Of a stretch of DNA of 64,000 nucleotides, positions 36,843 through 47,879 are shown in pieces (within the stretch, counting starts at the first letter, position 1; every line of letters begins with the position of its first letter). Origin of the DNA: Hymenochaete sp. R1. Lineage: Eukaryota > Basidiomycota > Agaricomycetes > Hymenochaetales > Hymenochaetaceae. The stretch spans positions 51,834-115,833 of the forward strand of contig JAFREE010000079.1 of assembly GCA_019400425.1 (NCBI GenBank), read 5' to 3'. The translations under genes and the position numbers were made by a program. The notes under the pieces are model-generated. The model ran no database searches, was not told where the DNA came from, and saw only the letters and a list, made by a program, of their open reading frames with translations.

Positions 36843-37577
36843 TTACTCAAGTGCCTTGAGGTACTCCTCCCATTGTTGAATGCGCTTGTCCATATCCGCC
36901 GTTTCGGAATAGCGATCCTTCACCATACCAGCATTGGTGGCCTGTTTCATGAACTTCCCATAAAAGTCCGTCAAGAACTCTTCCTTGGGACTAGGGGTTA
37001 TGGTGCGTTCATTCCTGATGCCCATTTGCAAGTACCTCATCCAAGTGACGTATGTGCGTATCTTAGTCTCCGAATTTAACAACTTTACGTTGTTCAGAGA
37101 TTCCTGAAACTGTCGCATCGGTCTAGTCGGGGAAGAGGAGAACTCGGAAAGAAGCGCACTCTTCAAAGAAGAGTAGGCTATCCATTCCCGTTCGCTGTCG
37201 TGCCTTTTCAACATGAGTAGCAAAAGGTCTTTCCACTTGTTCATTTCGCGTTCCTCGTCTGAGGAACGACGAGGATTATCACTACCGCGCTCAACGAACC
37301 GTTTCAAATAACCAGAAGTAGCCTGGCTCAGAATGCGGTTCTTCGCGTAGATAGCGCTTTCTCTGAAATACTCCCCGTTCCAGATATCGATCTCTTCCCC
37401 GAGAAGATCCTGCATCTTCTCGAGATACTTAGGTGCGTTGGAAAGAATATCGGTAAGCTCCTTCTCGTCTGGAGTGAACAAGGGAATCGTTGATGTTTTC
37501 TCCGCCACAGAGTTGTTTTCCTCGCTATCGGTAGGCTTGGGTTGTCTGGTAGGAGAAACACGGTTGCTGTGGGACAT
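36843..37577 (-). CDS. F1-B, intact member of unknown family F1
   Basis: A single-exon ORF of 244 residues starting MSHSNRVSPTRQPKPTDS. After a polar tail of about 35 residues come the family landmarks: FTPDEKELTDIL, YLEKMQDLLGEEIDIWN, SQATSGYLKRFVERG, a W-K-D helix, a Ser-rich loop, RQFQESLNNVK, KIRTYVTWMRYLQMGIRN, EEFLTDFYGKFMKQA and the C-terminal IQQWEEYLKALE. No signal peptide, membrane segment, Cys cluster or catalytic motif is seen; the protein should be helical and soluble. A TATA-like GCATAAATG lies at 37691-37699, about 115 nt upstream, and a variant of the shared leader motif is near 37629. Function unknown. Confidence 0.8.
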   Translation of the reverse strand: MSHSNRVSPTRQPKPTDSEENNSVAEKTSTIPLFTPDEKELTDILSNAPKYLEKMQDLLGEEIDIWNGEYFRESAIYAKNRILSQATSGYLKRFVERGSDNPRRSSDEEREMNKWKDLLLLMLKRHDSEREWIAYSSLKSALLSEFSSSPTRPMRQFQESLNNVKLLNSETKIRTYVTWMRYLQMGIRNERTITPSPKEEFLTDFYGKFMKQATNAGMVKDRYSETADMDKRIQQWEEYLKALE

Positions 37578-38029
37578 GATGAATGGATCGATGCAGAGGC
37601 AAGCGAATGATCACCGGAAGGAGCCTGAGCTTCAGGGGAAAGAATGATTCTTCAGTTGGACTGACGAAAGAATGTTGCTCATAGAGCAAACATTTATGCT
37701 CCGGGAAAGGACTGCATGACAGACGCCTAAAGTTCTTGCAAAGTGAAAAAGAAGGTCAGATACTTCTCGGATACGCGCAAAGAAATCTCAGGCTCAATGA
37801 TATTGCGAGTTCAAAACAACTTCCAGCCCTCGGCTGCTCCTCTTGGAAAGGTGCCAGCGTACATTCCCCGAAATCATATTCAAGAACTCTCGCCATAAAC
37901 GAGAACTTGAATAGACGATGAGTCAAAACTTACCGTAACTTGGGAGACCAGGACGATCCGGAGATCTCTTGAATCTAGCCTGTTCACCTCCATCACAGAC
38001 TCGGACATCCTCAAATGGGCGCAGTCTAG

Positions 38030-38150
38030 TCGCCTTGTTCTACTTGAGCGAACTGAACGCTAACTTCCCTGTTTCTATAGCTGGATGACAGGCATATGAG
38101 AAAAGTAAGCAATGATCATTGTTATTTTGACGCGATAATGATGTCTGACC
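38030..38150 (-). pseudogene. SYA relic peptide upstream of F1-B
   Basis: The minus strand reads CLLFSYACHPAIETGKLAFS followed by a stop, then in another frame TRLRPFEDVRVCDGGEQARF. Both parts match the relic upstream of F1-A and the one upstream of F1-F, so this is a decayed coding remnant rather than chance. Confidence 0.5.
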
Positions 38151-39421
38151 CTTCCTCTTTCAAGTTGCAAGGCGTGGTTGTTGACATGGATTACTAACAA
38201 GCTTCTGGTATTTGAATGGCGCAGGAATCATTCCCTAGCTCGAATTTGTCTCGAGAGTAATGACAAAGGTGCGTCCGTGTACTTTCATTCAGGATACCTA
38301 ACTTTGATCAGGTGCGAAATCGACGATGAAAAGACAAAATTGCGCTTCCGCTAGTGCTATATTTAATTCATCTACGATGTAGACTCCATTCTCAATGGAT
38401 CGCAAGGTAAGGATTTCCCTTCCTTTCCAGACATTTACTCAACAACGACCGACTTTTCCTTTCTCTCTCTCTCCGGTTTGTAGATTGTGTCAGACGATCA
38501 AATTGCCTCGACGGTTCCTGTCGTTTACCTCAGCGAATAACCACGCAGAATGAAACCGATCCATAAACAAGTCTACCGCCTGGAGTAAAGGCCATGATCG
38601 GATCGTGAGCTTCATTCATTCACAAGTGCGTAACATCCCCCCTTCCTCTTCTCCTAAACACGCGTTAAAACCGATATTAAAGTACGCGACGGGAAAACAA
38701 AGTGCAAAGCTCGAAACCATCGACTTGTGCCCCAGCAAAGAGATTCCAGCCCAGAAATGAGTGTCGAATATGGACGCGCCATTAACATCGTTTCTACTGT
38801 CGTCATGGCCTAAATGCATCATTTGGATCTCAAATAAATACACCTAGTGAACTTGTCTCTGAATGCGGTGGGCTGTATTCCGCACGGATTGGAAAGCTTG
38901 CGGACTGGTAACTGCTCGGCATGCACGTTCATGATGTTACCGAGAGGTAAGGAACAAAGCTCTAGCGTAGGGCTATAGCTGGTGATCTGGTCATCGCGGA
39001 CCGCGGTGATCGTGAGCCAAAAGGTCACCAGTGCTGGTTCATTGCGTGAAATTATTGTAGCCGAACTCTTCATCTCGTCGGAAAAAGAGAGTTTCCGCGT
39101 TCAACCCTGTCCGTTCCTATACGATTGGCGATTCCTTAGCGTTAGATCATAAATGAGACATTTATAGAAAGAACCACATCACTGAATAAGGGGACACTAG
39201 AAGGTACTTGTAGAATAAAATACATGTTCAACCATAAAAGAGAAAAGGGCGGATCCTAAAGCTGGATGCACGAACTAGGTGAATAAGGGTAGTACAACAT
39301 GAGAGAATCGAAATTTGGACTTCATGATTAATGAATTGGAACAAGGAAATGAAAAGTTGACGTCGTGAAAGAATCGTAAAAGCAATTTGTTTCAAGAAGT
39401 ACGAGTAGACTTAAGACCATC
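38151..39421. other. Duplicated upstream DNA and 3' flank of the HAM1-like gene
   Basis: The left part (to about 38730) is the duplicated block. The rest, to 39421, has no supported gene. Confidence 0.5.
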
Positions 39422-42266
39422 TTACGCCGACGAAGAAACGACGGTGAACGCCTTGCTACGCCAGTTGTTCCCCTCCTTAGCCGCATCCGCGCGTTCCTGC
39501 TGACGGTTGACCCATCCTGCTGGATGTCCCTGTTCGGGGAGGAGGGTTGAGTCGCGCTTGGAGACAACCTTGAATTGGCTGCTTCGAGTAGACTTGACGG
39601 AGCCCGCCTTTTCGTCAGCCTCATCCTTCTTGCGTTGGAAAAGCTATAATATAAGTAGAAGTTAGCCGCATGAAGTGTTAAGAAGACGTCCCAACGAACC
39701 TCTTGCAGAACCTTCGTTCTGCTGCCCTCATCACTCGTCTTTGCCTCGTTCATGCGGTCCCTGACGCCCACGAGTTGTCCATCAACGTACTCCAATCCGG
39801 TCGTCAACGCGTCCTGCAACGCTTTCTGAATCTGTTTCTTCACCAGGCCCGTAGCGAGCGGACGAAGCGTGTTGTACAGAGTGTCGTGCTTGGAGTCGCG
39901 AATGCTGAATTTGAGACTATCAACCTTGACGTTGACAGATTTGACCTTGTATACTGATCGTGGGTCCTTCGACGCGGACGCGAGGTGGATCGTAGCGCTG
40001 AGACCTTCGCCCCCGAGGAGAACGTCAGCGAGACCCGAATCCTTGATTTTGGGAATCCCAGTCTTCTTGTGGAAGTAGAAAGCAACATCGCGCATGTCTG
40101 CCTGGATATGGCCCAGATGGAGGGTGATCTCGTGGTGACTATCGTCGTTGATGGAACTGTATGGCGAGAACTTGACGAAATTATGCGCCTCGACGGTGAC
40201 AAGGCTAATTCATGATCAGTACTCAAGAATATACCAAATTCAGATAGACACATACTTAGGGAAAAGGTTGCGTCCTGAAAGCGTAAGATTTTCAAGGACG
40301 AGATCGAGGGCGTCGTCGGTGTACTCGACACGGGGTATCGGGATGTATCCAACCTTGTCGATAACAGCCGGGAGGATGACCTTGCGAATGTCCTTCCAGA
40401 GCTCTGGCTTGAACTTGAGAGAGCCTTCTTGATCGAACAGCAAGTCCTTCGTGAGCCGTGCCCAGTCCTGGCCGAAGCGTGCGTTGAGCGGATCATCGCC
40501 CATAGCGGTGAAGAACGAGCCAATCGCGTCGAAGAGGCCATCGAAATGAGCCTTGTACTTGCCATCGTAGAATTGGCGACCGCTATCCTGAAGTTTGCGG
40601 GCAATATCATTGCACTGGGGCTGAAGGACGAAGCCAGGCTCAAGAAGACACTGATAAATCAATATCATTAATATATGTCGCTGGAGAGGGAAAAACCACG
40701 GTATGAAACTCACGCGTCTCGCGAACGAGTCAAGTTCTTTGAACCACGCCCTAAGTTGTTCGTCCGACCTGCAGTCTTCCATAAGAACTTGCGCGCGTTC
40801 CATGACATCATTAAAGCTCCTTCCATTCGCAAATCGTTCTAGAAGAGTTCGAAGTTCATGCAGAGCCTGAGTGAGTGCCGGATCTGAGCGGAGAGCATCG
40901 TGCGAATCGACACCCTTGGAGCCAGCTGTCTGAGCATGACCAGCGTATTCTTCGAGGAAGTTGAGGAGCCATCGGATAGCGTTCTGATAGTCGTCGTGGC
41001 GTTGACACTCAACGATGACCTAAATTGAAGGAATTAATTAAAATAGCGACATTGAAGGATTGCTGAAGGTCTTGATTTACCTTCTTTCCGCGGTAAATGA
41101 ACTGATCCCTCCTCTCTTCGGGGAAGTACTCTTCGGCGAGGAAATTCTTGACGCGATCCTGGTGTTCGGCAGCCTTGTCTTTGTGTTCTTGTGGGACACG
41201 GTTCATGAGCGAATCCTTGTAACCGGTGAAACGGTCTTTGAGCGTGCCCTTCTTCTCCTGGGCAACTTCGGCCTTCTCGTTCGGATCATCGTGAGCATCG
41301 ATCTCGGCTTTAGTCAACTCGCCCTCTACACGCGCCTGAGCCTTGGCTTCCTCCTTCTTTTCAGAGGCAATTGCTTTGTGCTGGTCAAATGCTTGCGAAG
41401 CTATCTCCTTCGCCTCGCCGCCGGTACGAAATTCGCGGTCGTCGGGCCCATCACCATGGATCTTAGCACCAGTTCCGATGGGATCATGCGGGTGCTGCTG
41501 AACAGTGCGGCCAGCGATGTTGGCCTCGAGGACGGGTGTTTCGCCAGACTGAGCATCTACGGTGCGCCCACCAGCAGTATGGAATTGATCAGCTGGAGCA
41601 GGATCGTCCACTGTTGCGAGCTTCTCCTGATCGGGCCTCGATAAGTCGGCTGCCTTCGCCGCACCACGAGCGAAAAGATCGCGTCCAATAACGGCAAAGT
41701 CACCGAGAAGTTTACGAGCTTCAGCGTTGGTGAGAACAAGGGTGAGAAGAGTCTTAAGATGAGCGACGGCTTGTTGGCCGTCTGCCGAAGCCTTATCCTT
41801 GTCGACAGGAGTGATGGCAGCGGGGTCTTGCTTCGCACGAGCATAGTCGGCACCAGTGGTGTGCCAGAGGAAGTTTTGGAAAAGTTCGTCCGCATTCTTC
41901 TCGCCCACGATCTTACGAGCGGTTTCGATGATGTCTCGCACGTCTTGAACGAGTCGTTGACCTTCAGCAGAGAGTTCGGAGACGTCCATCGGAGCGTGAG
42001 TGACGACGTATTGGAGTGTTTCGTCGATCTGAGCATTGTCAGGGTATCTTCCATCACGGAAAGCCTGGATGATGCCGTAGAGTCGAAGCTGAGGGAACGG
42101 GGGACATGTCAGTGATATGTGGCAGAACAGAGAACTATTGGGTGGCACGACTAGAACTGACCTTTCTGTCCACATCTGCTTGCATATCCGACTTGTTTAC
42201 TGGGTCGGTGACCGCCATTGCTGAAGGCTTGTCAGCGACTTCCTTGACTGCCGGTTGTAAACTCAT
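39422..42266 (-). CDS. HAM1-like protein (fungal HAM1 N- and C-terminal domains)
   Basis: Starts MSLQPAVKEVADKPSAMAVT at 42266; the frame passes through about seven exons and ends TVVSSSA at 39422, roughly 770-790 residues. The N-terminal domain is helical (RLYGIIQAFRDGRYPDN, ARKLLGDFAVIGRDLFARGA) with a long charged linker (EIASQAFDQHKAIASEKKEE) and AEEYFPEERRDQFIYRGKK. The C-terminal half has long amphipathic beta-type segments (FKPELWKDIRKVILPAVIDK, VGYIPIPRVEYTDDALD, VTVEAHNFVKFSPYS, DVAFYFHKKTGIPKIKDSG) resembling fungal HAM1-like proteins, whose C-terminal domain is thought to be a lipid-binding TULIP-type fold. Lipid transport is family knowledge or inference, not visible catalysis. 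The protein is large, ubiquitous in fungi and probably cytosolic or membrane-associated. Confidence 0.8.
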
Positions 42267-43664
42267 TTCGTGGATGAGATGTTGGTGGTGGTGGTGGAGA
42301 CGACGATGAAAGGAGTTGGAGGGGGGAGTAAATTCTGAACTTGTGAAGGGCTTTGGGGCCAGATTTTGATATTGCTTTATAGTCTGCCTGCGTCTGCTAG
42401 TGTCCTGTGTCTGGTCCGAAAGTAAATGACGTCATGACGTCATCATCATCATCGAGACTGGTGAAGTACCAGAAACGGAAAATGGAGTGCGTTCCTAGGA
42501 GAAATAGACACACACACACGCTTCTTTCATTCATTTAAACGTGAACGCGGATCCATATTGAGATACTGTAGCGTTAGCAGTCCGTAATTCATACGCTACC
42601 ATCGATGAAGAGACGACCGCTTTCAGCCTTCGCACTTTCAACGCGTTACTCCAGACGGAGACACGAAGCCAACTCCCTCATGTGTACCTTCTTCATTAAC
42701 ATGTGCCACTTAGCGCAGTCCCGGTTCCGAAAAAAAGAGATGTTCCTCACAATCTGAGACACAATGACGTGACGTCGCTCCAGACCGAATCCAACTCGCC
42801 CAGCCCATCTTTGAGGCAACCTGGCGTCTCCTGGATATTGTGACGCCTGTTCGACACCCAACCTTATGTCATCGCGCGAGTGAACGCAAGCTCCGAAGAA
42901 AGGAGCCTCAGGAATAGAAAGACAGGATAAAGGGCTTTCGGACTATCTTGAAGGTCAAGTTGAAGGAGCTGAAGTAGAACGCAGAACAGCGAATGCGACA
43001 TGCAAAAAATGACACGGTCACGTGTGCAACATTTGCTAAATTTGGACTTTTTTTTCTCGGAGGCCGAAAAGCCGAATCGGCCTCAGTCTCTTTCCTTTCT
43101 TTCTCCACTCTTTTCTTTGAGTTCATCGTACGCTATTCTCCATTCGAACACAGGCGAGCACCTCATACGCTCCTATGGTATCCGGTACAACCACCACCTT
43201 AAGCTTATCTCCCACCCTCACTGGAGCCAGAGGGACGAGTGCCATCATCGATGACTCACCGTACGTTCAAGTAGAAGGGCCGGACTTAACGACTCGCAAG
43301 TGAGCCCTGCCCCTCCCTTCGTCACACCCAACCCAGGAGCATTTTCTCCATTCGGAGTCTCTTGCGCCACTTCCAAAGGCAAGATATTGGGTGTATCGCA
43401 CAAGTCTCCGTGAATGGTACAGATGCGTCTGTCCGTTTATCCACGCGTAGGCCCTAGTCCTGGTCAGCAAGTACCAATGATAGATGGCATACGCGAGATG
43501 GTGAGTACGCATTAATTTTCTTAAAACACAAAGGGGACTATTGGTAACGAGTTGTCGAAGGAAGGCAATTACGCGTCGCTTTATACGCTAGCACCTGCGA
43601 AAGCCGGAAGATTCACGCACCGGTACGTGTTGTATCAAAGCCAACATACTCATCCCCACGGTGT
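42267..43664. other. Intergenic between HAM1-like gene and the F1 cluster
   Basis: About 1.4 kb with short overlapping ORFs on both strands and no recognisable product. A GACGTCATGACGTCATCATC stretch near 42425-42444 has overlapping CRE-like TGACGTCA sites and sits about 160 nt upstream of the HAM1-like start. Confidence 0.5.
42425..42444. promoter_or_regulatory. Double CRE-like palindrome
   Basis: ATGACGTCATGACGTCATCA contains two overlapping TGACGTCA sites, the bZIP (ATF/CREB) binding palindrome. It lies in the promoter of the HAM1-like gene, about 160 nt from its ATG. Confidence 0.55.
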
Positions 43665-44396
43665 TCTGATGATCTTAACATACCTTTCCCAGTTCTCAAT
43701 GCATCCCTCCGCATCCTTTCCACATTCCAGAGCGGCTGTCAAACTAATTTCCCGCGATGCGTCCCCGAAATTGTCGTGAGGATCATAGATCAGCCTGTGA
43801 TTTGGACACTACGAAATTTCAAGGCGAATCAGAGTACGCCATCTGCAAGTACGCATCCCAACCAAACAAAATATACGCGCACCTTTGCGTTTGTCAACGT
43901 TATACCCATCTCTGTCAGCGTGTTCTGGGGCTCTTTCATCGGTAAAGTGTAGACGTCTCCATCCCGTAGGAAGCCGAGGTTTATTCAAGTCGTCATATTT
44001 GCACGTATCATCCGAGCTACGTTCCCCCCAGCTTGAGAACAAGTCGAAACGACTTCTTAAAAACATTCCAGTCGGAATCCTTATCGAACAAGTGGCCTAC
44101 GTTACGGTCTCCACGATCAAGTAAGCGTTCCAGATATCCCGACGCAGCCTGCGCGAGCGCGAGGTGACTCTCGTAGAGGCGAGTATCATTATAACGTTTC
44201 ATTTCCCAGACCTTAGACTCTCCTCCGAGAAGGTCTTTCGTCTTGGAGATATGCTCAGGTGTATTCTTGAGAACTTTACGGGACTCCGTTTGCGCCGGGA
44301 GCTTGTTGGCTGCTCACCTTTTATCACGGAGTTCTTTGCCGTTATATGAGCAGCTTTGGAACCAGAACCTGTAGAAGGACGTGCGCTATGGGACAT
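43665..44396 (-). pseudogene. F1-C, heavily frameshifted member of family F1
   Basis: Begins MSHSARPSTGSGSKAA at 44396 and then changes frame several times. Recognisable F1 pieces in order, in different frames: KVLKNTPEHISKTKDLLGGE, LALAQAASGYLERLLDRGDR, KYDDLNKPRLPTG, MKEPQNTLTEMGITLTNAK with VRVYFVWLG, and near 43690-43715 IENWERYV. At least three frame breaks and internal stops. It lies between the HAM1-like gene and F1-D in the same orientation as F1-D and F1-E. Confidence 0.75.
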
Positions 44397-44460
44397 GGTA
44401 GATGTATCGTTATGGATGCGGATGCGGAAGAACGGATGCGGAAGAAGGGATGCTGCTGGG

Positions 44461-44478
44461 GCTTCAGGTGAGAGAACG
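44461..44478 (-). promoter_or_regulatory. F1 leader motif upstream of F1-C
   Basis: On the gene strand ACGTTCTCTCACCTGAAGC, nearly identical to the F1-A leader motif, about 65 nt before the start codon. Confidence 0.5.
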
Positions 44479-44998
44479 TACTTCGATGAAGGATGTGACG
44501 TTACTTACAGAGCACGTATTCTTTAGAGGATAGTTGCAAAGCAAATTTCTATGGTTACTTACAAGTCAGACAAAAAGGTAACAGCTACGTTCCAGTACAA
44601 ATGAACCTTATATTCAAAGTGTTTGCGAGCTCACAACAGTCTCTAGCTCTCGAATACATCTCTGGGAGTATCGAAGTCATACTTTCCTATGTCAAGTTGC
44701 AACAAAATCTGACCCTCGATGGCTCCGTATGTTCTTCGTAATGTATCTTCAAGAAATGTACTTCTTAATTCCGGACTATCTTTCGCGAAGGCACGATTGA
44801 ACGAGCGTACCTCAGTCACATTTCCACTTTCTCAATTTGAATATCAACACGATTGGGTTTAAAATTACGCGGCCAGCGCAGAGGGAGAAAACAAACTAGA
44901 CGATGAGACTGTCTACCATTTCTATTTCACTATCTGTCAGTCTTTTCGGAGTGCGAGTAAGCTGCATGTCCCTGCAACTCAACAAGGATCTCTGCTAA
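44479..44998. other. Intergenic between F1-C and F1-D
   Basis: No gene is seen; AT-rich 3' flank of F1-D. Confidence 0.55.
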
Positions 44999-45736
44999 TT
45001 ATTTCTTCTCAGACTCGATCCTCTTAAGATAACCCTCCCATTCTGCAATATGCTTCTTCACATCTTTTCCCCATTCCTCAGCGTAGTCCAAGCCCATTTT
45101 ACGCAGCTCTTCCCTGTATTTCACGTACAGTTCTTCTAGCGGCTCATGATTCCTTTCAGGGTGAATAGTCCATTTATTTTTGGCACCCATCTGCATGTAC
45201 CTCAGCCAGACCACATATATGCGAACCTTCGGCTCCGACAGCGTTATGTCCGTCTTCTCTAGAATGGCGCGCAATTCCTTCATTGGCGTGGTACGGTCAT
45301 CTAAGCTCCCAGGGAGCCGGGACTTTTTCAGTTTGTCGTATTCAATCGACTCGTCCCAGCCACGCCCGTCCACTATCTTTCCTTTCAGTGCAAGCCACAT
45401 CAACCTCTTCCAATCTTTCCATTCACTCTCGTCATCCGAAGACCGAGATCTATGGCCTTCACGATCAAGGAACCGTTTCAGATATCCCGACGCACACTGT
45501 GCCAACTCGAGGTTATTCTCGTAACTATAAGTATTCTTATAGCACTTCATTGACCAAATATCGATCTCTTCTCCAAGGAAAGATATCATTTGGGCCACGC
45601 ATGTGGGTGCTTTGTCGAGGACTTTGCGAAGCTCCTTCTCATTTGGTGTGAATGGGGGGCTCGTTGGTGTGTCCTTCGCCGCACCATCGGCAGGCTTGGG
45701 AGCAGAATCAGGAGATGCGCGGGCGCTGTGGGACAT
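44999..45736 (-). CDS. F1-D, intact member of unknown family F1
   Basis: A single-exon ORF of 245 residues starting MSHSARASPDSAPKPADG. Family landmarks: FTPNEKELRKVLDKAP, MISFLGEEIDIWS, LAQCASGYLKRFLDREG, ESEWKDWKRLMWLALKGK, YDKLKKSRLPG, MKELRAILEKTDITLSE, KVRIYVVWLRYMQMGAKN, EELYVKYREELRKMGLD and IAEWEGYLKRIE. The protein is charged and helical with no signal peptide. A TATAAAAA box (45837-45844 on the gene strand) and a variant of the leader motif (about 45782-45799) precede it. It is the closest match to the family consensus in this window. No function can be assigned. Confidence 0.8.
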   Translation of the reverse strand: MSHSARASPDSAPKPADGAAKDTPTSPPFTPNEKELRKVLDKAPTCVAQMISFLGEEIDIWSMKCYKNTYSYENNLELAQCASGYLKRFLDREGHRSRSSDDESEWKDWKRLMWLALKGKIVDGRGWDESIEYDKLKKSRLPGSLDDRTTPMKELRAILEKTDITLSEPKVRIYVVWLRYMQMGAKNKWTIHPERNHEPLEELYVKYREELRKMGLDYAEEWGKDVKKHIAEWEGYLKRIESEKK

Positions 45737-45836
45737 GACGAAGGAGAAGACAAAGAAGCGGAAGAAGGGAAAGTGGCAAGTACCTCAGGAGAGAGCCGTA
45801 TCTGAATGAAAGAAACGTCGGCCAGCATAGTGTTCG

Positions 45837-45844
45837 TTTTTATA
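45837..45844 (-). promoter_or_regulatory. TATA box of F1-D
   Basis: TATAAAAA on the minus strand, about 100 nt upstream of the start at 45736. Confidence 0.6.
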
Positions 45845-46348
45845 ATCCTGGGAACAACTGCAAAGCAGATACCAGCGACCTATAGTCACTCACTTCGACC
45901 AGAGGCATTCTAGCGTAGGTGAGTCTCGTTCTCTACAAGCAAAGTGAGTGTTACCTCGTTGAATCTATAGACAATATTAGATGAGAGAACAAAGAACAAC
46001 ATCCCGGTTGCCATTACGTGTTCATAATATCTTCCTTCTCATTTGCAAGTCCGGTCGGCGTCGAGTGCAAAATGCATCTTTTGCTTCTCAAACGCGTCTG
46101 TAATCGCACTTTGTCAAGACGAATTTTTGATGAAGGGTAACCAACGTAGTGCTTCACTAACGCTGACTTTTTGATCGGTAAGACACTTCTTCAAAATGTG
46201 CATAGTTTTGCGATTATGCATTCCGGAAAGAGGTAACGAGTCTTGTGATTTTTTTTAAAAAAAACTTTGTTTCCAAATATTCTAACGGATTAACTGGCAG
46301 ATGAACTACAGCATGTGAAAGAATCGGGTCATCCATTCACTACTACCC
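45845..46348. other. Intergenic between F1-D and F1-E
   Basis: Promoter side of F1-D and 3' flank of F1-E. No SYA relic or other gene was found here. Confidence 0.5.
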
Positions 46349-47128
46349 CTACTCGAGTGTCTTCAGATACTGTTCCCAACGAGCGATATGCTTCGGTAGA
46401 TCCATTTTCCGATCGAAACCAGCCTCCGCTAGCCCATCACTAAATCTTTCATACAGCTCGAGTAATGCGTTACAATGCGATGCCGCTGCAATATTCGTCT
46501 GCGGTTCCATGTGCTCATCATTACGAGCGCCCATGTACATGTATTGGAGCCAAACGACGTAAACCTGCACCTTCTCGCTCTTCGGTAATGCGCTAGGGTC
46601 GGTGCTCGAAGAAAAACGTGCGAGACCTGTGCGGAATGTGCTGAACAATTTGGTGCGAGCCTCAATGTCCGGGAGCCGAGTATTTTTTAAGCGTTTAAAC
46701 TCAGAAACCTCGACACCCACTCGATTATTGAACTTTATCGCGAGCTGAAACAATTTCTTCCAGTTTTGCATGTCTTTAGCATCTACAGATTAATCAGCAA
46801 AAGGGCTCCGACAGAAAGAGTCGTGAGGTTGACCTGAATCAATGATTCGAGTTAAATAACCCGAAGCAGCCTGTGATGCTTCCAGATGATAATCGTAGAA
46901 CTCGCAAAACTCGGGGCTCAGGTTCGACCAAACCTCGATCTCTTCATAAAGAAGCTCCTGCATCTGCGAGAGATACTTGGATGTGCTGGCAAGTACCTTG
47001 TCGATTTCCTTCGTATCTGGAGCTAGCGGAGTGTCCCTCGATGTATCCTTGTTCCCAGAGCTCTTCGTCGAATCAACGATAGGCTTGAGAACGGGGTTAA
47101 CAGAAGAGGGATGATTACTGTGGGACAT
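46349..47128 (-). CDS. F1-E, intact member of family F1 with one intron
   Basis: Exon 1 46834-47128 and exon 2 46349-46782 join as IIDS-DAKDMQNWKKLF, giving 242 residues from MSHSNHPSSVNPVLK. The 51-nt intron starts GTCAAC and ends CTGTAG; unspliced, the frame stops soon after. Landmarks: DTKEIDKVLAS, YLSQMQELLYEEIEVWS, ASQAASGYLTRIIDSG, WKKLFQLAIK, FKRLKNTRLPD, KVQVYVVWLQYMYMGARND, LLELYERFSDGLAEAGFD and IARWEQYLKTLE. An in-frame ATG also exists at 47218 but the MSHS start is conserved in the family. A CATATAAG box near 47225 on the gene strand supports the shorter start. It is the only F1 member here with a clear intron. Confidence 0.78.
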
Positions 47129-47879
47129 AGTCGAGGTGCAGCAAAGGTTATTCTTAGTAAAGTTTGAGGTGGGTGCAGTCTGCGTTGGCAGACTGGATGA
47201 CATGCTCAGCGCGGACACTTATATGAATATGTATTATGCACCCGCAATGCCGTTATCCAAGAATGCAAGAAGAAAAAAAAGGTCAGCTAGTTCTGTATAC
47301 GGCTGTTAGCAACCTATAAGAATCTAATACTCACAAATAATGCATACCGACTTCCAGCTCTTTTCCTATGTGTCCCTTGGTATGCAAATACTATTGACTA
47401 GTTCCTGTGGCGTCCTTCTCCATTTAGAACAACTTGAAGGTTCACATGCAAACAGTAACTATGGGCTGCCGCGATAGTACCAAGCAACTTCTCATTCGCT
47501 TCAATTTGCTAACAAAATTGAGTAGTCGCAGGCTGTCTTATTTTCGCATGCAATTACATTCTGAAATTGCTCATGTTTATTCTAGGACATGTAGGTGCCC
47601 CGGAAAGGGTCCAGATGTCACAGACCAATCTCGCCATATCCGATCCTCTGTAGAAGTACGCCGACGTTTACTGCTTCCATGGAACTCTCGAAGTGGCATA
47701 GGCCTTCAAGTTGTCTCGCTATCTGAGAACATTCGCTATCCGTGGTCATCGAAATGCTCGTCATTCTTCGGATTACAAACACCAGATGAACAAATGCTCG
47801 CCTTGATTTGGTTAGGTTAGGCATGATTGCACGCGCATAAAAGAGCTAGGAGGTAGTTCGTATCAAGCGCCAGCAGCCA
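47129..47879. other. Divergent intergenic region between F1-E and F1-F
   Basis: The promoter side of F1-E. Minor ORFs (47434-47820 and its shadow) have no features. Confidence 0.5.

Larger units (their letters stand above)
36843..38730 (-). repeat. Segmental duplication, copy 2
   Basis: Counterpart of 11.70-13.29 kb: the F1-B gene plus about 1.1 kb of upstream DNA sharing many collinear identical stretches with the F1-A block. This copy keeps the F1 gene open, whereas copy 1 is frameshifted. Confidence 0.7.
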
